A stretch of DNA of 64,000 bases. Origin: Callipepla californica brunnescens. Its lineage: Eukaryota > Chordata > Aves > Galliformes > Odontophoridae. Both the position numbers and the translations under genes were made by a program. Position 1 is the first letter of the stretch. The number at the start of each line of letters is the position of its first letter. The notes under the pieces were generated by a model that did no database searches, had not been told where the DNA came from, and worked only from the letters and a program-made list of their open reading frames with translations. The stretch covers positions 38,755,502 to 38,819,501 of the forward strand of contig JALIRH010000004.1 of assembly GCA_023055505.1 (NCBI GenBank). Direction: 5' to 3'. Positions 37,216 to 49,010 of this stretch are shown piece after piece.

Positions 37216-39246
37216 ACACCAGGTTTGAACATTTCTGATCCACTGAGAAGAGCTCTAGGGCCAGTGAGAGGTTTGCTCATGGGTTATGTCATGCATCAGG
37301 ATTTTCTGTCAGTGAGGCCATTTTACCACTGACATAATCACTGAAAATAAGATAGTATCCAATGTTCATCTCTTTAGACTTGTTCTTGCAGAAACAGACA
37401 CGTTTTGGGGAACATAATGAGCTACAAGTCCCTTTTGTGATTCTGGCTTTACAGAACATGCCTTTAAAGCTTTGTTAGGAAATAAATAAAATCAACATCC
37501 TTTAGGAGAAAGTGCTAATCCTGAACCTGTATCATGCTAAACTCATCTGCATTCACGCTTATACTCTCAGCTAAACATGCAACCAGTCTCAGACTATGTC
37601 ACATTTAGGCAGAAAGTACTGGAGTAAAAAAAGGCAAACATAGGTAACTACCAAAATAAATGTTATACCTTAAAAAATATTCTAGAAATATACTTGTAAT
37701 ATTTTTATTATAGTATTTAGACGCTAAGTGCTTTAGGCAATCAACATTTGGGATACTAGATTCAAAATGTAAATTCTGTCATCTTAATCTCACTTTGGAT
37801 GTAAGAGCATATCACTGTATCTTGTGCAAGCACACAATATAAATACGGAATGGAATGATCATACTCTCGGGCAAAGGGTTATTTCTTCCCCTTAACTTTT
37901 ATAATTGCATTCACTTTTCAAGAAAGTCTAGCTTTTAAAAAATAATTTTATGTAGCTAAACTTTTACATAGTGATGACAGGCCAAAAAGCTAAATGAGTA
38001 ACTCCACACATTTCTCAATGGCCTATATAGCAGCATTTCATTTTATCACTGAAAAGATACTTATAAATACACATACTCTACTGGTTAACAGGTGGTAGAA
38101 AGTTAGAGATGGGCCTGAGCTGAAAATGCTGATTTGAACATCCTGGAGGTTTTTCCAGGGAAGGTCTGCAGAACGCTGTCTTCCTCTAGGCCAAATGCTA
38201 CATCCTGGAGGCAGACCAAATGCAGACAAGAATGTGTTCAAAATCAAGATCTGGTTTCTGCAGTTCAGGCACATCCTTATGTTGAACTGAAAGTATCAAC
38301 GTGTTGCGTTAATGACAGAAGCAACGGTCGAGGAACAGCCATGTCCCAGAGCAAGACTGAGTTCGTGCCCAGGAGTTACTCACAGACATGGAAACCAAGT
38401 GGTATTGGTGCTTGATGTCCAGACAAGAAGCAAGGTAGACACTTGTCTTTCACTGTGTCGTTACTTTCAGCACAGAGGTAAACGAAGACATACGTGTGTT
38501 GATGGGACACAAAGGAAAGCTTTCAGGAGACAGGGAAAGACCAGCAGCTTGATCGCCTTTGTCCTAAGTGTTGCTTACTGAGTCTAACCTGAGATCCTAC
38601 ACGAAATGAATTTGGGTGGATTCAGCTTTGCTTTAAGTAGTCAGCAATCCATGCCACGAAAAGTACAACACTAAGCTATTATGATGAACTTGGCACAGTT
38701 GGCATTCTCTGACAAGAGAGACAGAGACTGATTTAATGTGAGCATAGCCAGCTTACCAGGCCCTCAGAAATGGTCCTCCAAGCCAGATCTACAACATCCT
38801 CAGTGGATCAGTTCAGGATACTCCACACTTTCAGGAAGCAGAACTCATCAGTGAATGAAGAGGACTTCAAAGGGCTGTTCATCTCTTCAACACAATCCTG
38901 CCCAAGTACTCACTCCAAAATGTCAACAAAAACTTTCCTGTAGGGGTTTCCCTGGCGAATCAGCATGGAGCAAACACAGAGAAATGTGTAGACTTTCACA
39001 AAAAAAAACTTTTTAAAGATAAAGAAATGATACATAATCCAAAAAAGGAGGCTGATTACAAAGCACTAATGTTGAAAGCGCCTATTAATTATATCTTTCA
39101 TTAGCAATGCTAATGGCTCAATTAATGTTTTTTCTTTTGCCTGAAAAGTCTTCAGCCATGGAAATTGCATAGTCATTAGACCACAGAGAAATTTCCTGGG
39201 ATAAGTCACAATTTTTGGTTCCTTGATAGCTTAACAGATTTTTTCC

Positions 39247-39276
39247 TTTTTTTTTTTTTTTTGTGTGTGTGTGTGT
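39247..39276. repeat. Poly-T plus (GT)n
   Basis: Sixteen T followed by seven GT units. Confidence 0.85.
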
Positions 39277-39732
39277 AACGAAATAATAAGAATGATAAGA
39301 ATGAATGACGTATAAGCATACAAAGTTGCGAGGCCCTAGGTGAAATAACTGCTCTGGCTGGAGAAGCACGTAGGTGACAGCTTCACCACTGACCCTCAGA
39401 CTTCATTATAATAAGCTGCTTCCACTCCAGCAGATCACCTTTTCCTCTAAATAACCAATTTATGGAGATCTTTGTGGACACTCTATTCAGACTAAGAACT
39501 GGGGGAAGAAGAAGCGGGAAACATCATGATGTTGCTTTCATGAGGTGCAGCATGCAATGCTTTGTGATGTCTTTTCTCTGGGCAGCTCAGATCTACATCC
39601 CTTGGAGAAGGGGATTATCCTCCCTTGGAGAAGCAGCAAGCCTGAAGGGCAGCCTGCTTTTCTCTTCTGAATCACTGATACGTGCGCAATTTCTGAAATG
39701 AAGTCCCTTGGCCACAGAGCTCCTTTCGTTGC

Positions 39733-39738
39733 TTTATT
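39733..39738 (-). terminator. PRIMA1: Candidate proximal poly(A) signal for PRIMA1
   Basis: AATAAA on the minus strand, 74 bases after the PRIMA1 stop. Would give a very short 3'UTR; no clear GU-rich element follows closely. Confidence 0.25.
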
Positions 39739-39811
39739 TCACCCACCTTGCATACTCCATGCTGTGCTTTAAAAGTTTACCACCTCCTGAGAGTCAGTGG
39801 GATCTCAGGGA

Positions 39812-39911
39812 TTATACGGCAGCATTGTTATCAACTGTTCTGTTGTTTTGGGAGGAGGTCATTGCATATTCAGCTTGATTGGTTCCATTCTCTTCTTTTC
39901 TCATGGGTTTC
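39812..39911 (-). CDS. PRIMA1: PRIMA1 terminal coding exon (cytoplasmic tail)
   Basis: This 100-base exon encodes the last 32 residues and TAA stop of proline-rich membrane anchor 1. PRIMA1 tethers acetylcholinesterase tetramers to neuronal membranes. On the minus strand the acceptor ...gggatcacctaag precedes G AAA CCC ATG. With AG from the previous exon this rebuilds the arginine codon after CYKAIK. The tail begins KPMRKEENGTNQAEY and ends VDNNAAV. I recall the mammalian tail as KPLRKDENGTSVAEY at the start and ending VNNAVV, so identity is clear though the tail is diverging. The polypyrimidine tract before the acceptor is weak. The exon sits in an intron-sized gap 16.6 kb from the transmembrane exon and is too short to stand out by open-frame length. 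Confidence 0.92.
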
Positions 39912-41623
39912 CTTAGGTGATCCCAAGTTCAGTGATGTATAGGTAGGGTGAGAGGAGAAGAAAGGACAGAGATAAACATCTTATTTGTCAGTACGCAAAA
40001 GCAAGGACATTAAAAAGTGTGTTATAACACTGACTTTCTATTTTCCCTTTGTGAACAGAGATCAAATCAGCAGTTCAATTTTGTCAAGCCTGATAATTCA
40101 CCTGGAAGGAGAAGGGTCTGGTCCTAAGCTGCATGCAGGGCAACCTCCCAGCTCTTGGCAACCTTCATCCCTGGAATGGAGGTGCAGGCTGAGGCTCTGC
40201 ATTGGGCCAGCCCTAGGCCTTTCTCCTCAACGTGCTACGCCATTCAGACAGTGTCCACTGAGGACCCAACTCGCTCAGTAGTTCAGCCACTCACCAGTTA
40301 TCATAAGGACTGCATGTTCAGGAGGAGACTCCTGTGAGTAGGTATAGATGTGTACACCTGTGGTGACCACCCCAGCCTTCCTTCACCGTCAGCGAGTACA
40401 AAGAGGTACTTTAAAAACAAGATTAAGATCAACTGAAGTGTATACCCAAAATTAGTCAGATGCTTTGTACCCAAGGCATCCCTGTTTCTCCACACTGCCT
40501 GTGAAGGAAACCTAGTTTACTAGCTCAGATAACTCCACACAGGTGATGAAGCTACTAGCCATCAGCACCATTTTGGTAACACATTCCAGGTTCAACAATA
40601 CTATTTGCGAGGCAATCCAGAAAATGCCCAACAAATGCAGAAAACTACCAAGAATCTGTGAATCACTGAGCAAAAGCACCTTCTTTGGGATTTTAAAGAG
40701 ACTCTGAAGGGGAAGATCTGAGCGAAAGTCCCGTAACAGACAATGTTACTTCCTGTAAATGTTTCCCCCACAATTTCTCCTCAGAAGTGGTGTGACCTCT
40801 ATTTTAAACCAAAGCTTTAGACATGGCAGGAGTCAAAAGCTTTCTGCTTTACAAAAAGTTATCACACACATTAGTGCCTTGAGTATAAGATGCTTGTAAG
40901 TGCAAAAAGAGAGATCCATAAACACGTAAAATACATTTCCTGCTATTATTCTTAACATCACTTAACAAAGCAAACAACGATTGATAAAAATAGTTAATGA
41001 TGTTTAATTTCAGCAGATAAAAGCATTAGTGAAAGGTATATGGAGAATGATTACAGGAAGATAAGTTTGTTTCTCTTGTAATCTTGCAGAAAATATGTTT
41101 GACTGCAAAGTCTTACTCCCCTCTTTAGCTGGTGAGAGTTAAGGATTGTTAAAATTAGCTGTTGGTCCATCTGTTAGTGAAAATGGAAGGGAAGAGGAAC
41201 CTAAGAACTTTGTTGAACTTATTTTCAGCTGTTTACATGCTGTGCCTGCCTGGTTTTAGATAAAGCTCCTGTGGCTCTACTTATCATGCCATTTAAAACA
41301 CCCCACTCCACTCAAGAGAAATGGAGAATCTGAAGGCAGCACTTCCCTCACTTTCCCTCAGGAAAAGTGCTGTGGCTCTTTCTAAAATTCCCTTTTGTTT
41401 TCAAAATTCCTTTTATTTTCCTGTTCCAAACACGACGATTGACTTTATGAACAGTCAGACAATGGAGACATTTTGGCCACTATCAGCTCTGTCTCCCATT
41501 TGCCCCTTTTTTCCTCATTTTGTTGTCTTAAGTGTTTCTGCACCCTTCCGGCCACATTTGCTTTCCCTGTCTAGACTTCTTCTTTCTTCATGAATGACCT
41601 TCCTCTCATGTTTATCTACTTTC

Positions 41624-41640
41624 TTTTTTTTTTTTTTTTT
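41624..41640. repeat. Poly-T run (17 nt)
   Basis: Homopolymer in the PRIMA1 intron. Confidence 0.8.
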
Positions 41641-42885
41641 CCCTAGAAGTGATTTCAGGAATGAACTCTTCAGTCCTCCTGAAACTGCTTTTTTTTCCCT
41701 TCTGCCCTATTCTAGCTTCTGTTTTTCCTGCCCAGAAACAGCTGTTTGCTCTTTCACTTCCCCAGAATGGAGCTGAGCGATTCAGACTCCCCTCTGACAG
41801 CAAGACCTGTCTGGAGAGCCTTCTGGAGAAGCTGCCCTTGATATTGTATGGCCTGCAATGGAATGAACTGGAAATTTGTTCAGAGCCTGAAAACAGTGGA
41901 ATGGAGATTTTATCAGGGTTCTGCTGCCTTTCTGCAGCTCCCACATCCTCCTCTGCCTTATCAGCCACTCAAGGTTAGTGTGAGTGAAACACAGCAGCTA
42001 CCTTGGGGCTCAGTGAAATGGCAATTTGAGACACTTATTCTTGGCAGAGCCAAAGTTCATGCTTGCAGAATGCTCTGCTTTAACTCCCTCAATTAATTTC
42101 CAAATGCATGACAGACATAGATTTGGGGTCCCGCTTGTCTCAGTTACACCATTTAAATCATGGGCTTGACAGTACTTTATGCATTTATCACATTGATTAA
42201 AATTGACTCATGCACTTAGATAACCAAAGTGTTCTTAGTATATTGCTGCCTTTTTGCATTAGGGTTCTAGTTCCTTGTGTGTCTAACTCTGTGTGTCATT
42301 ATCTCTTTTTCCCCTAAGATTTTACTGACCCAACTTCACCGGTTTTCCTATTACACACCAAGGAGAGCCCTATTACCCTATTTTCTGCCTGATGAGAAAG
42401 GTTATACACAACCGTCCTACAGTAATACTTGAAACTCCCTTTCAGATGAAATACTGTGGCCCTGTATTTATGCATTTCCATTCCAGGGTTGCTCTTCACT
42501 GGCATGGATGGATGAGTCAAATTAGTGAGGGAGAGAGCGCAGGGAACTATTCATACCTGACATATGCACTTGGTGGCAGGCGAAAGAGGCTGTTTGCTAA
42601 GTGGTTTGCATTGCTTTGCAGTGTCATTTGCTACACACTCTGCTTTAGCAAGCAAATTGTTGCACTCTTCATGCAAAACAACTGTGAATGAAAGATAACT
42701 TCAACTCTGCAGTATACACCTGAAACGATGCACCAGAGTCCATAATGACCTCTCCACGTTTGCATTAATTTGAAAGAGTCCTAAAATCAAGAAATCATCA
42801 AACAGCCATTTACTAGAGCATTTCACATGCTAAGCTTCAATTTCTGGTGAGGTTCTGATAACATAACATGATAAACTTTGTTTGC

Positions 42886-42903
42886 AAAAAAAAAAAAAAA
42901 AAA
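42886..42903. repeat. Poly-A run (18 nt)
   Basis: Homopolymer about 100 bases before the LTR at 43008; no retroposon body attached. Confidence 0.85.
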
Positions 42904-43007
42904 TAAATCACACTGGCTTACAGCAGCTCTCTGTAGAGTCCTGTGTAAAGGTCAACATAATGATGCACATTCAAACAGGATCTGTATGTCTGACTTTACA
43001 AAAGATC

Positions 43008-43542
43008 CCCCTCAGTGGGATTGGAGAGAGAACTGGTAAAAAGTAAAACTTGCGGGTTGAGATAAATGCAGTGTAGTAGGAAAGAATATACAGAATAACT
43101 GATACACAACAGATATATATATAATATATATATATATATACACACACACAGAATAAGTGATGTACAGCACAATTGCTTACCACCTGCTGACCGATGCCCA
43201 CCCAGTCCCCGAGTAACAGCAGGCAGCTCCCCACAGCCAGCTCCTCCCCTGTTTTATTGTTCAGCATTTTGCTATATAGTATAGAATATCCCTTTGGCCA
43301 GTTTGGGTCATCTGTCCTTGTTCTGTCCCTTCTCAGCTCCCTGTGCTCCCCCAGCCCTTTTGCAGGCAGGGCTCCATAAGAAGCTGAAAAATTGTTCACT
43401 TTGTGAAGTTGCTCACAGCAACTAAAACGTCAGTGTATTATTAACATTATTCTCATCCTAAATCCAAAGCACAGCATACCAAATCCAAAACACACCAGCT
43501 TTTATGAAGAAAATTCACCCTATCTCAGCTGAAACCAGGACA
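43008..43542 (-). mobile_element. Solo LTR of an avian endogenous retrovirus
   Basis: On the minus strand the element begins TGTCCTGGTTTC at 43542. It carries the blocks typical of a widespread avian LTR family: 'gaccccaaactggcc'-like text ahead of 'aaagggatattctatac', 'ggcatcggtcagc' before 'ggtggtaagcaattg', 'tatctcaacccgcaagtttt' and 'ccaatcccactgaggggga'. The last roughly 60 bases expected of the family (ending ...ACA) are missing at the low-coordinate side, so that end is truncated or replaced. No gag, pol or env sequence adjoins it, so it is scored as a solo LTR. It contains an internal AT/AC microsatellite. Confidence 0.8.
43112..43150. repeat. (TA)n(CA)n microsatellite inside the LTR
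   Basis: TA units followed by about five CA units. It lies within the LTR and has expanded after or during insertion. Confidence 0.85.
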
Positions 43543-43649
43543 GCAAACATTTCTGGGCACCTGATTGTGTCTAATCAGAAAACTCAACTGCTATGTTTGA
43601 ACAACAATAAAAAAATAACATATATGACTTTTTTTTGATAAATACATTG

Positions 43650-43664
43650 AAAAAAAAAAAAAAA
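43650..43664. repeat. Poly-A run (15 nt)
   Basis: Homopolymer about 110 bases beyond the LTR. Confidence 0.8.
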
Positions 43665-46600
43665 GATAAATTCACCTCCTGCTGGAGCTCTGATACTCAG
43701 CACTGCCAGGAGATAACTACCTTCACTTGGGATTTTCTGAAGGAAATGCCTATTCTGCTTCCTACAAAATGGGAATGGAGCATCAGTTTTCTTTTAAAAA
43801 ATGCCTTCAGGCACTATGCTTCCCTGCTGTACATTGTTTGAGGAGATGTCCAATGCTCAAAAGACCACACTGCATATCTATTCTTTCTTGAATAGTGGTA
43901 CAAAATTGTAAATTGTATTTAAAATGTTCAATAAGGAAAGATAAATAGCTGCAAACCTGTTCTACCACAAGCACCACAGTGACTCTAGAGCCCTTCCTGC
44001 ATTTGTACGTGGAATGACTTCAAGGCTGCTCTCCACAAAGATAAATATTTCATTAGCTATCAATACACAAAAATGAACGTTTTTCAGTAATATTGGATAT
44101 CATACAACACACTCATTTGCTTTATAGGATTGGTCTATCCTCATGTGTACAGTGGAAATACCCATGCTGTCTAGTTACTTGTAGTGATCCAACAGCAGCA
44201 GCATCTTCCTGGGTTAAAAAGTTTACCAAGAAATGGGGTAGATATCTGATATATGTATTTTCACACAGTCATGCTCCCTGTGCTGGGCTGTCAGCAGCTC
44301 CTGTAGCATCTAGACTTTGCTGCTGGAAGCCCAGACAAGATGATGTGTGGGCTATAGCCATTCTTCAGAAACGTCCTCATTTGTCAGATACAAGCATGGA
44401 AGAATAAATTTTACATTTTTTTAGTTATTTAATGGACTATCTTTCTCAATAACCAGAATTTTTATAAGAATGCCAAGAAAGTAAACAGAGGGTGTTTACA
44501 TCTCAGCACTGTGGGTGTTCATCAAACAGCAGCTTGATTCATGCTGGGCATCAGCCACCAGAGATGATGCTGTTCCCATAATAGCAACTGCTGGGAGAAG
44601 CACGCTTGCTTTCTAAGACTGGTTTGTGAGCAGGACCCTTGCTAGAGGGGCTCAGTGCACTAAAAGAAGTTGTTTTATGGGAAACAGCTGTCAAATCTAG
44701 AAAGCTTGTGCATGGATGCCCATCAGGAGCCTTGTCTCAACCAATCTGGACTGGCCAGCCTGGTGCGATGAACCATATACACAGGGCTCATGCTTTGAAG
44801 CAAAAAGGAAGGTCACTTCTCTGAGATGGTTTTCAAGCCCATAGAAAGAGAGTCATGTTCTGACTTCCTTTGACTACCTCAGAGAGATCAGAAAAGTTCA
44901 GTCTGGATATTATTTATTTGACAATGTGAAGGTAGAAACCAAAGAAGTCATAAAGAAGAAAAATCTTTGAAACTTTACATTTTCTCTATTCAATTAGTCA
45001 TATATGGACCATCAGTCTGCCCACAGCACAAGCAGCACACTACATGTGGGAAGAGGTTATTGGCTCAACTACTTCCCATGTACAAGGCAAATGATTTACA
45101 ACTATAAAAAAGAACAGCTCCATCTGGACAAATTACTTAGTTAATCTCCTGCATGGAGAAGGAGAGAAGACCTGTACAAGAGAAAAACTGTACAAGTGCA
45201 TATGCTAGAACTGGCAGGAAAAATGGAAGAGACTCTTTCATAGTGCTGCAAGTCACGTTGCATTAATAGGCTTTGATTTAGTCCTAAGACATCATCTCCT
45301 AAGCAAGATTTCTTTTTTTCTGGATGGTCGCATGAGAATTTTCAAGCCTGCAATTTATGGCTAACTCAGCTGTCCCTCACAGCCACATTTAGCTGACTGA
45401 TGTCTGGAGTATATTTAAGCAAGCCCTGCAGGCATGTGGGCGATTTCCACTTCGGGGTGTTTCACACTCCTCTGTGACAGTCAAATCACCCTCACTGTGC
45501 ACAGATTGAATATTTAGTCTTCGCTGAGTGCTTCTCTCAGGAAAAAATATTTCCATATGGAGCTGCTCTGCAGCCATTCATCAGCACTTAAAGGCTCCCT
45601 GAGCTCTTGGACAAAAAGCAAAATGCAGTGGGCAGGGCTTCTGCAGCAGAAGTGTGCCTACCCCAGCCTACTGGAGAGACCCAGAATGCATCTGATGAGA
45701 GAATTTGGCCTCTTCAGATTGCAATTGCTGAGCCACACATGAAGATTAAAAAGTGGAGTTTAGTCTTCATTTATTTTAAGCAGGACAAAGCCAGAGTAAT
45801 TCCACAGGCTTTGGTGGACTTGAGCAGGATTTCTTCTGATGTACCAAAGGAAGATCAGTCTCTGGGAGCCTAAGGTGATGCGACCGCCTTTCCTACTCAG
45901 CCTTCATTTAAGCTAAGTTCAGAATTATGCTCCTTATGCATCACACAAAACCTATCTTAAGAAGCATCTTTATTACTGGACTATTAACTGAGATAACTGA
46001 TACTTTCAGTGACCCCTCATGTTACATCCACTCTTTGCACTCTCTATAATGATCTTTAAGAGGTTTTATTGACTAGTGAGATATGACAGCTGACGTTATC
46101 CATTGGGTGTTCTCACTGTGAAATACATAATCGATGTGTTTTGATGACAAAAGGAAATAAAATGAATGGGCCTAATGTGAAACAATGAGCTCATGCAGCT
46201 GACCTTTCAGCCTGGCAAAAAGCCACTAAATGGAAAAAAGAAAATAAAAAAAAGGAAGAGACGTTTAAAGCATGAAATCAAGGCACCTTACTTTTAACAA
46301 AGCTAAAACATATCTGGAGTACAGCCAAGGCCATGGCCAAGCAATATAAAAACTGCCTGGTGTTGCCAATACATTTGTAGCGCTCTGCTAACTGAGATTG
46401 TAGGTAACTGCTAAGACAGATCCTGACTAACAAGTCTATAATTAAAGAGAGAAGCCAGCTCGAATTTCTGTCCTAACTTCTTATGGAAGACAATAAACAT
46501 GCTTGAACGATTTAATCTAATGAAAAAAAAACAAAAAACAAACAGGATGGGAATGGTTTCAGGGAATACCAGAAAAGGAAAAAGGCTGTTTAAAAGGAGA

Positions 46601-46696
46601 AATAGGAATAAGCATGCTGCCCTGGGAAGAACTGGGACTGCAAGGAGTGAGAGTGACACAGGTTTAAGGAGGAGACTAATGTGTACAGAAGGGATT

Positions 46697-46950
46697 TGTT
46701 ACGGTTTAATGTGGCAGGCAGCTAAGCACCACACAACTGTTCACTCACTCTCTCCCAAGAAGAGAACTGGAAACAAAACAGAAATTGCTGGTTGAGATAA
46801 AAACTACTTACTAACACAGAAAAGTAAAATGGAAAAAAAAAAGCAGTGCTATATGCACAGTGCAATTACTTGCCACCCAGCACCCAGCTAACAATACAGC
46901 ACAACTGCCTGCTGACTGATATTCTGCTGCCAACACAAAGCTCCTTGCAG
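46697..46950 (-). mobile_element. Degraded LTR fragment, same family as 43008-43542
   Basis: The + strand starts TGTTACGGTTTAATG, the decayed reverse complement of the LTR 3' terminus. It goes on with 'cagctaagcaccacac', 'ggttgagataaaaac', 'gtgcaattacttgccac' and 'tgcctgctgactgatattc'. These match in order the 3' half of the LTR at 43.0-43.5 kb. Similarity fades after about 46950, so the 5' half is lost. More diverged than the other copy, hence older or a different subfamily. Confidence 0.65.
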
Positions 46951-47164
46951 GTTTGGTCCTTCATTGCTGCACGTGTGTGACAGGTCCTGGTGACCTGCAC
47001 AAAAATAAGCCATGCACATTCCCATGGGTGAGGATGTGAAGCAGCAAACCTGGCTCTGATCCTCTGCCACTTGCTAGTACAGAGCCATGAGTGAAAGCCA
47101 AAACTTGAGATCTTCTTTTAGTCCCCCAGCATTTTCTAATCTTTCTGGTACAGACTCACCAATC

Positions 47165-47215
47165 TTTATTACCATTGTGCACTTTCTGACCTCAAAGTGC
47201 TTAACAAACATCAAG
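47165..47215 (-). repeat. Possible core-SINE tail fragment
   Basis: The minus strand reads 'gatgtttgttaagcactttg' then 'aggtcagaaagtgcac', resembling the 'tgtaaagcgctttgagat' tail of ancient core-SINEs. Only about 50 bases, so weak. Confidence 0.35.
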
Positions 47216-48924
47216 AAAATCTGAAGAAATGTGCTATTCAAACGTCCTCTGTATCAGTCCTGATTAAAACATTGCTTGTTATATATAGACAAGACATCTA
47301 AACATATATGTTGAACAAAACATGAGAACTGCCTAATTGATCTGCTCAGCTATGGTGAGCATCCCATGGCTGGTTTGTTGGTGTACCAGGCCAATGCGAC
47401 TATAAATATAGAAAAAAAAGTAGGGTTAGAATAGTAAAGATGAAAAAAGAGCAAGAGAACATTGCTTTCTCACAACCTCTGAAGGACATTATGCCTCTCA
47501 CCACCCAAGCAATTATAGATACTGCCATTCCAGGCACTGGACCTTTCCATCCCCGAAACAAAGTTGACCTGTGCTACTTTGTGCCCAGATTTTTTGCTGA
47601 ATGCAGATGGATTGTTACCCTGCTATTTGATCCCTTGAAAACGTAGGCAGCAACCTGAATGATAGACTAGATCCTCAAAGAAGAGCAAGGCTACTGCTAT
47701 TTGAAATAATCACTTGAGTAGTTTCACATAATTATTTAAACAGGCATATTCTGTGCACATGAAACAAAATTCGCAGCCTATTTCCTATTATGGAAATGTC
47801 TTTAATAGAAGACTATCTACAGGACAAATAAATGCAAGGAGCTGAGAAGACAGCTAAAATTTGTAAAATAAACCAACCTCAGCAGCTCTCTGCATCACTT
47901 TGCATTTGAGGCAATCTGTCTCTGTTACCAATTAGAGTAACAACAGTGATTTCTAAGCAGCTTCTCCTCAATTTCTCCAGTCATCGAGAAAAGCCTGCAA
48001 AGCCAGACCTTTCTCCTTGCAAGAAAAATCCATACTCCCCATGAGCTGACAGTACACAGTGGTCCCAGCTTTTAGATATTCCAGGTGTGCAACTGGGAAA
48101 TTCTATCCAGAGGCAGAGCAAGCAGCAAGTCCTGTGCACCTTGATGCATGCACGAAGTTTTGGATTTATGTAGTTCAGGAGCTAAGAAGGTTCAGGTAAA
48201 TGCAACTAAGGAAGGATTCAGTTCAGCCTGTCTCTGTGGTCACAAGAGCACAGGGCTCTCAGGGTTAAGAGTAACTGAAGGGAAGAGCCAGGTTAGCACA
48301 CAGTTACCACTTCTTGGGGGTATTAATGCCTTTCACAGTGTTTTGTACCACTGCCTCAGAACGAAGACACCAAAGGCGGCACTGCACATCTGGGGCCTCT
48401 TTGCGAGAATGTTTTAAGGCAAAGGCAAGAAAAGGAACAACTTTATTTTCCTGTTCTTGACTAGTAAACTGATGAGATCAGACCCTTCATTTCTCTCTGT
48501 GCTTTACTCCACTACCTGGCTTAAGCTTGGGGTAATAGACACTGGAATGCTCCTAGAATAGGCCATCTCTAAAAATGCCTTCTGACAGATATTTAGCCAA
48601 CAGCTCTCAAAGCCAGACAATCTGAAAGTATGTTCTCCATCCTGATGGTACTGGAGAGGGTAACCACATACCTGCTGACTGAGGAAACACTTGAGGAATG
48701 AGGCAAGTGTGTGGCAGTAGCAAGGCAGGACCATCCCAATAAGTGCCATCTTCTCCTATGCTGACCTACTGCGCATCTTTTCTTTGCAGCAAGGCTCTCC
48801 CAAAAAGGGAGCTGAGTGCTGCTTAGCAACCCAGGAACTTTATAAATATTTAGTACTGGGGTGCAGAGAACAAAGAATGGTTGAGCAGAAATCAGACTAG
48901 GTGAACTATCTGGCAATAGTTCTT

Positions 48925-49010
48925 GCTGAACTTCATGTGGTTGTTGACTGCCCAGCCCTGTAACTTGCCAAGATCCCTCTGTGAGGCCTGTATGCCTCTA
49001 AAGGTGCCAA
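48925..49010 (-). mobile_element. CR1 fragment
   Basis: 'tgctgaacttcatgtggttg', 'gcccagccctgtaacttgcc' and 'aagatccctctgtgaggcct' are reverse-complement CR1 RT-region blocks. Short, decayed remnant. Confidence 0.65.

Larger units (their letters stand above)
35400..39811 (-). other. PRIMA1: Candidate long 3'UTR of PRIMA1 (or 3' flank)
   Basis: This is sequence downstream (minus strand) of the PRIMA1 stop. The lower end, read on the minus strand, has the look of a 3'UTR end: AT-rich, TGTAAATA motifs (near 35695 and 35780), and an AATAAA at 35425-35420. GT-rich sequence follows 20-45 bases after the hexamer. Inside are a poly-T run (35985-36006) and a MIR-like remnant (37070-37215). An earlier AATAAA exists at 39738-39733. 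I infer, but cannot show, that one transcript covers the whole 4.4 kb. Confidence 0.4.

Noticed and set aside
41612..41978. 118- and 109-codon open frames on opposite strands
   Set aside because: Mutual overlap, poly-T at one edge and no homology recognised.
42971..43399. 142-codon open frame on the minus strand
   Set aside because: It lies almost wholly in the LTR and includes the AT/AC microsatellite; its translation has no recognisable domain.
43008..46950. A complete provirus between two LTRs
   Set aside because: Only 3.2 kb between them, no gag/pol/env-like text, no primer-binding site seen beside the higher-coordinate LTR, and unequal decay.
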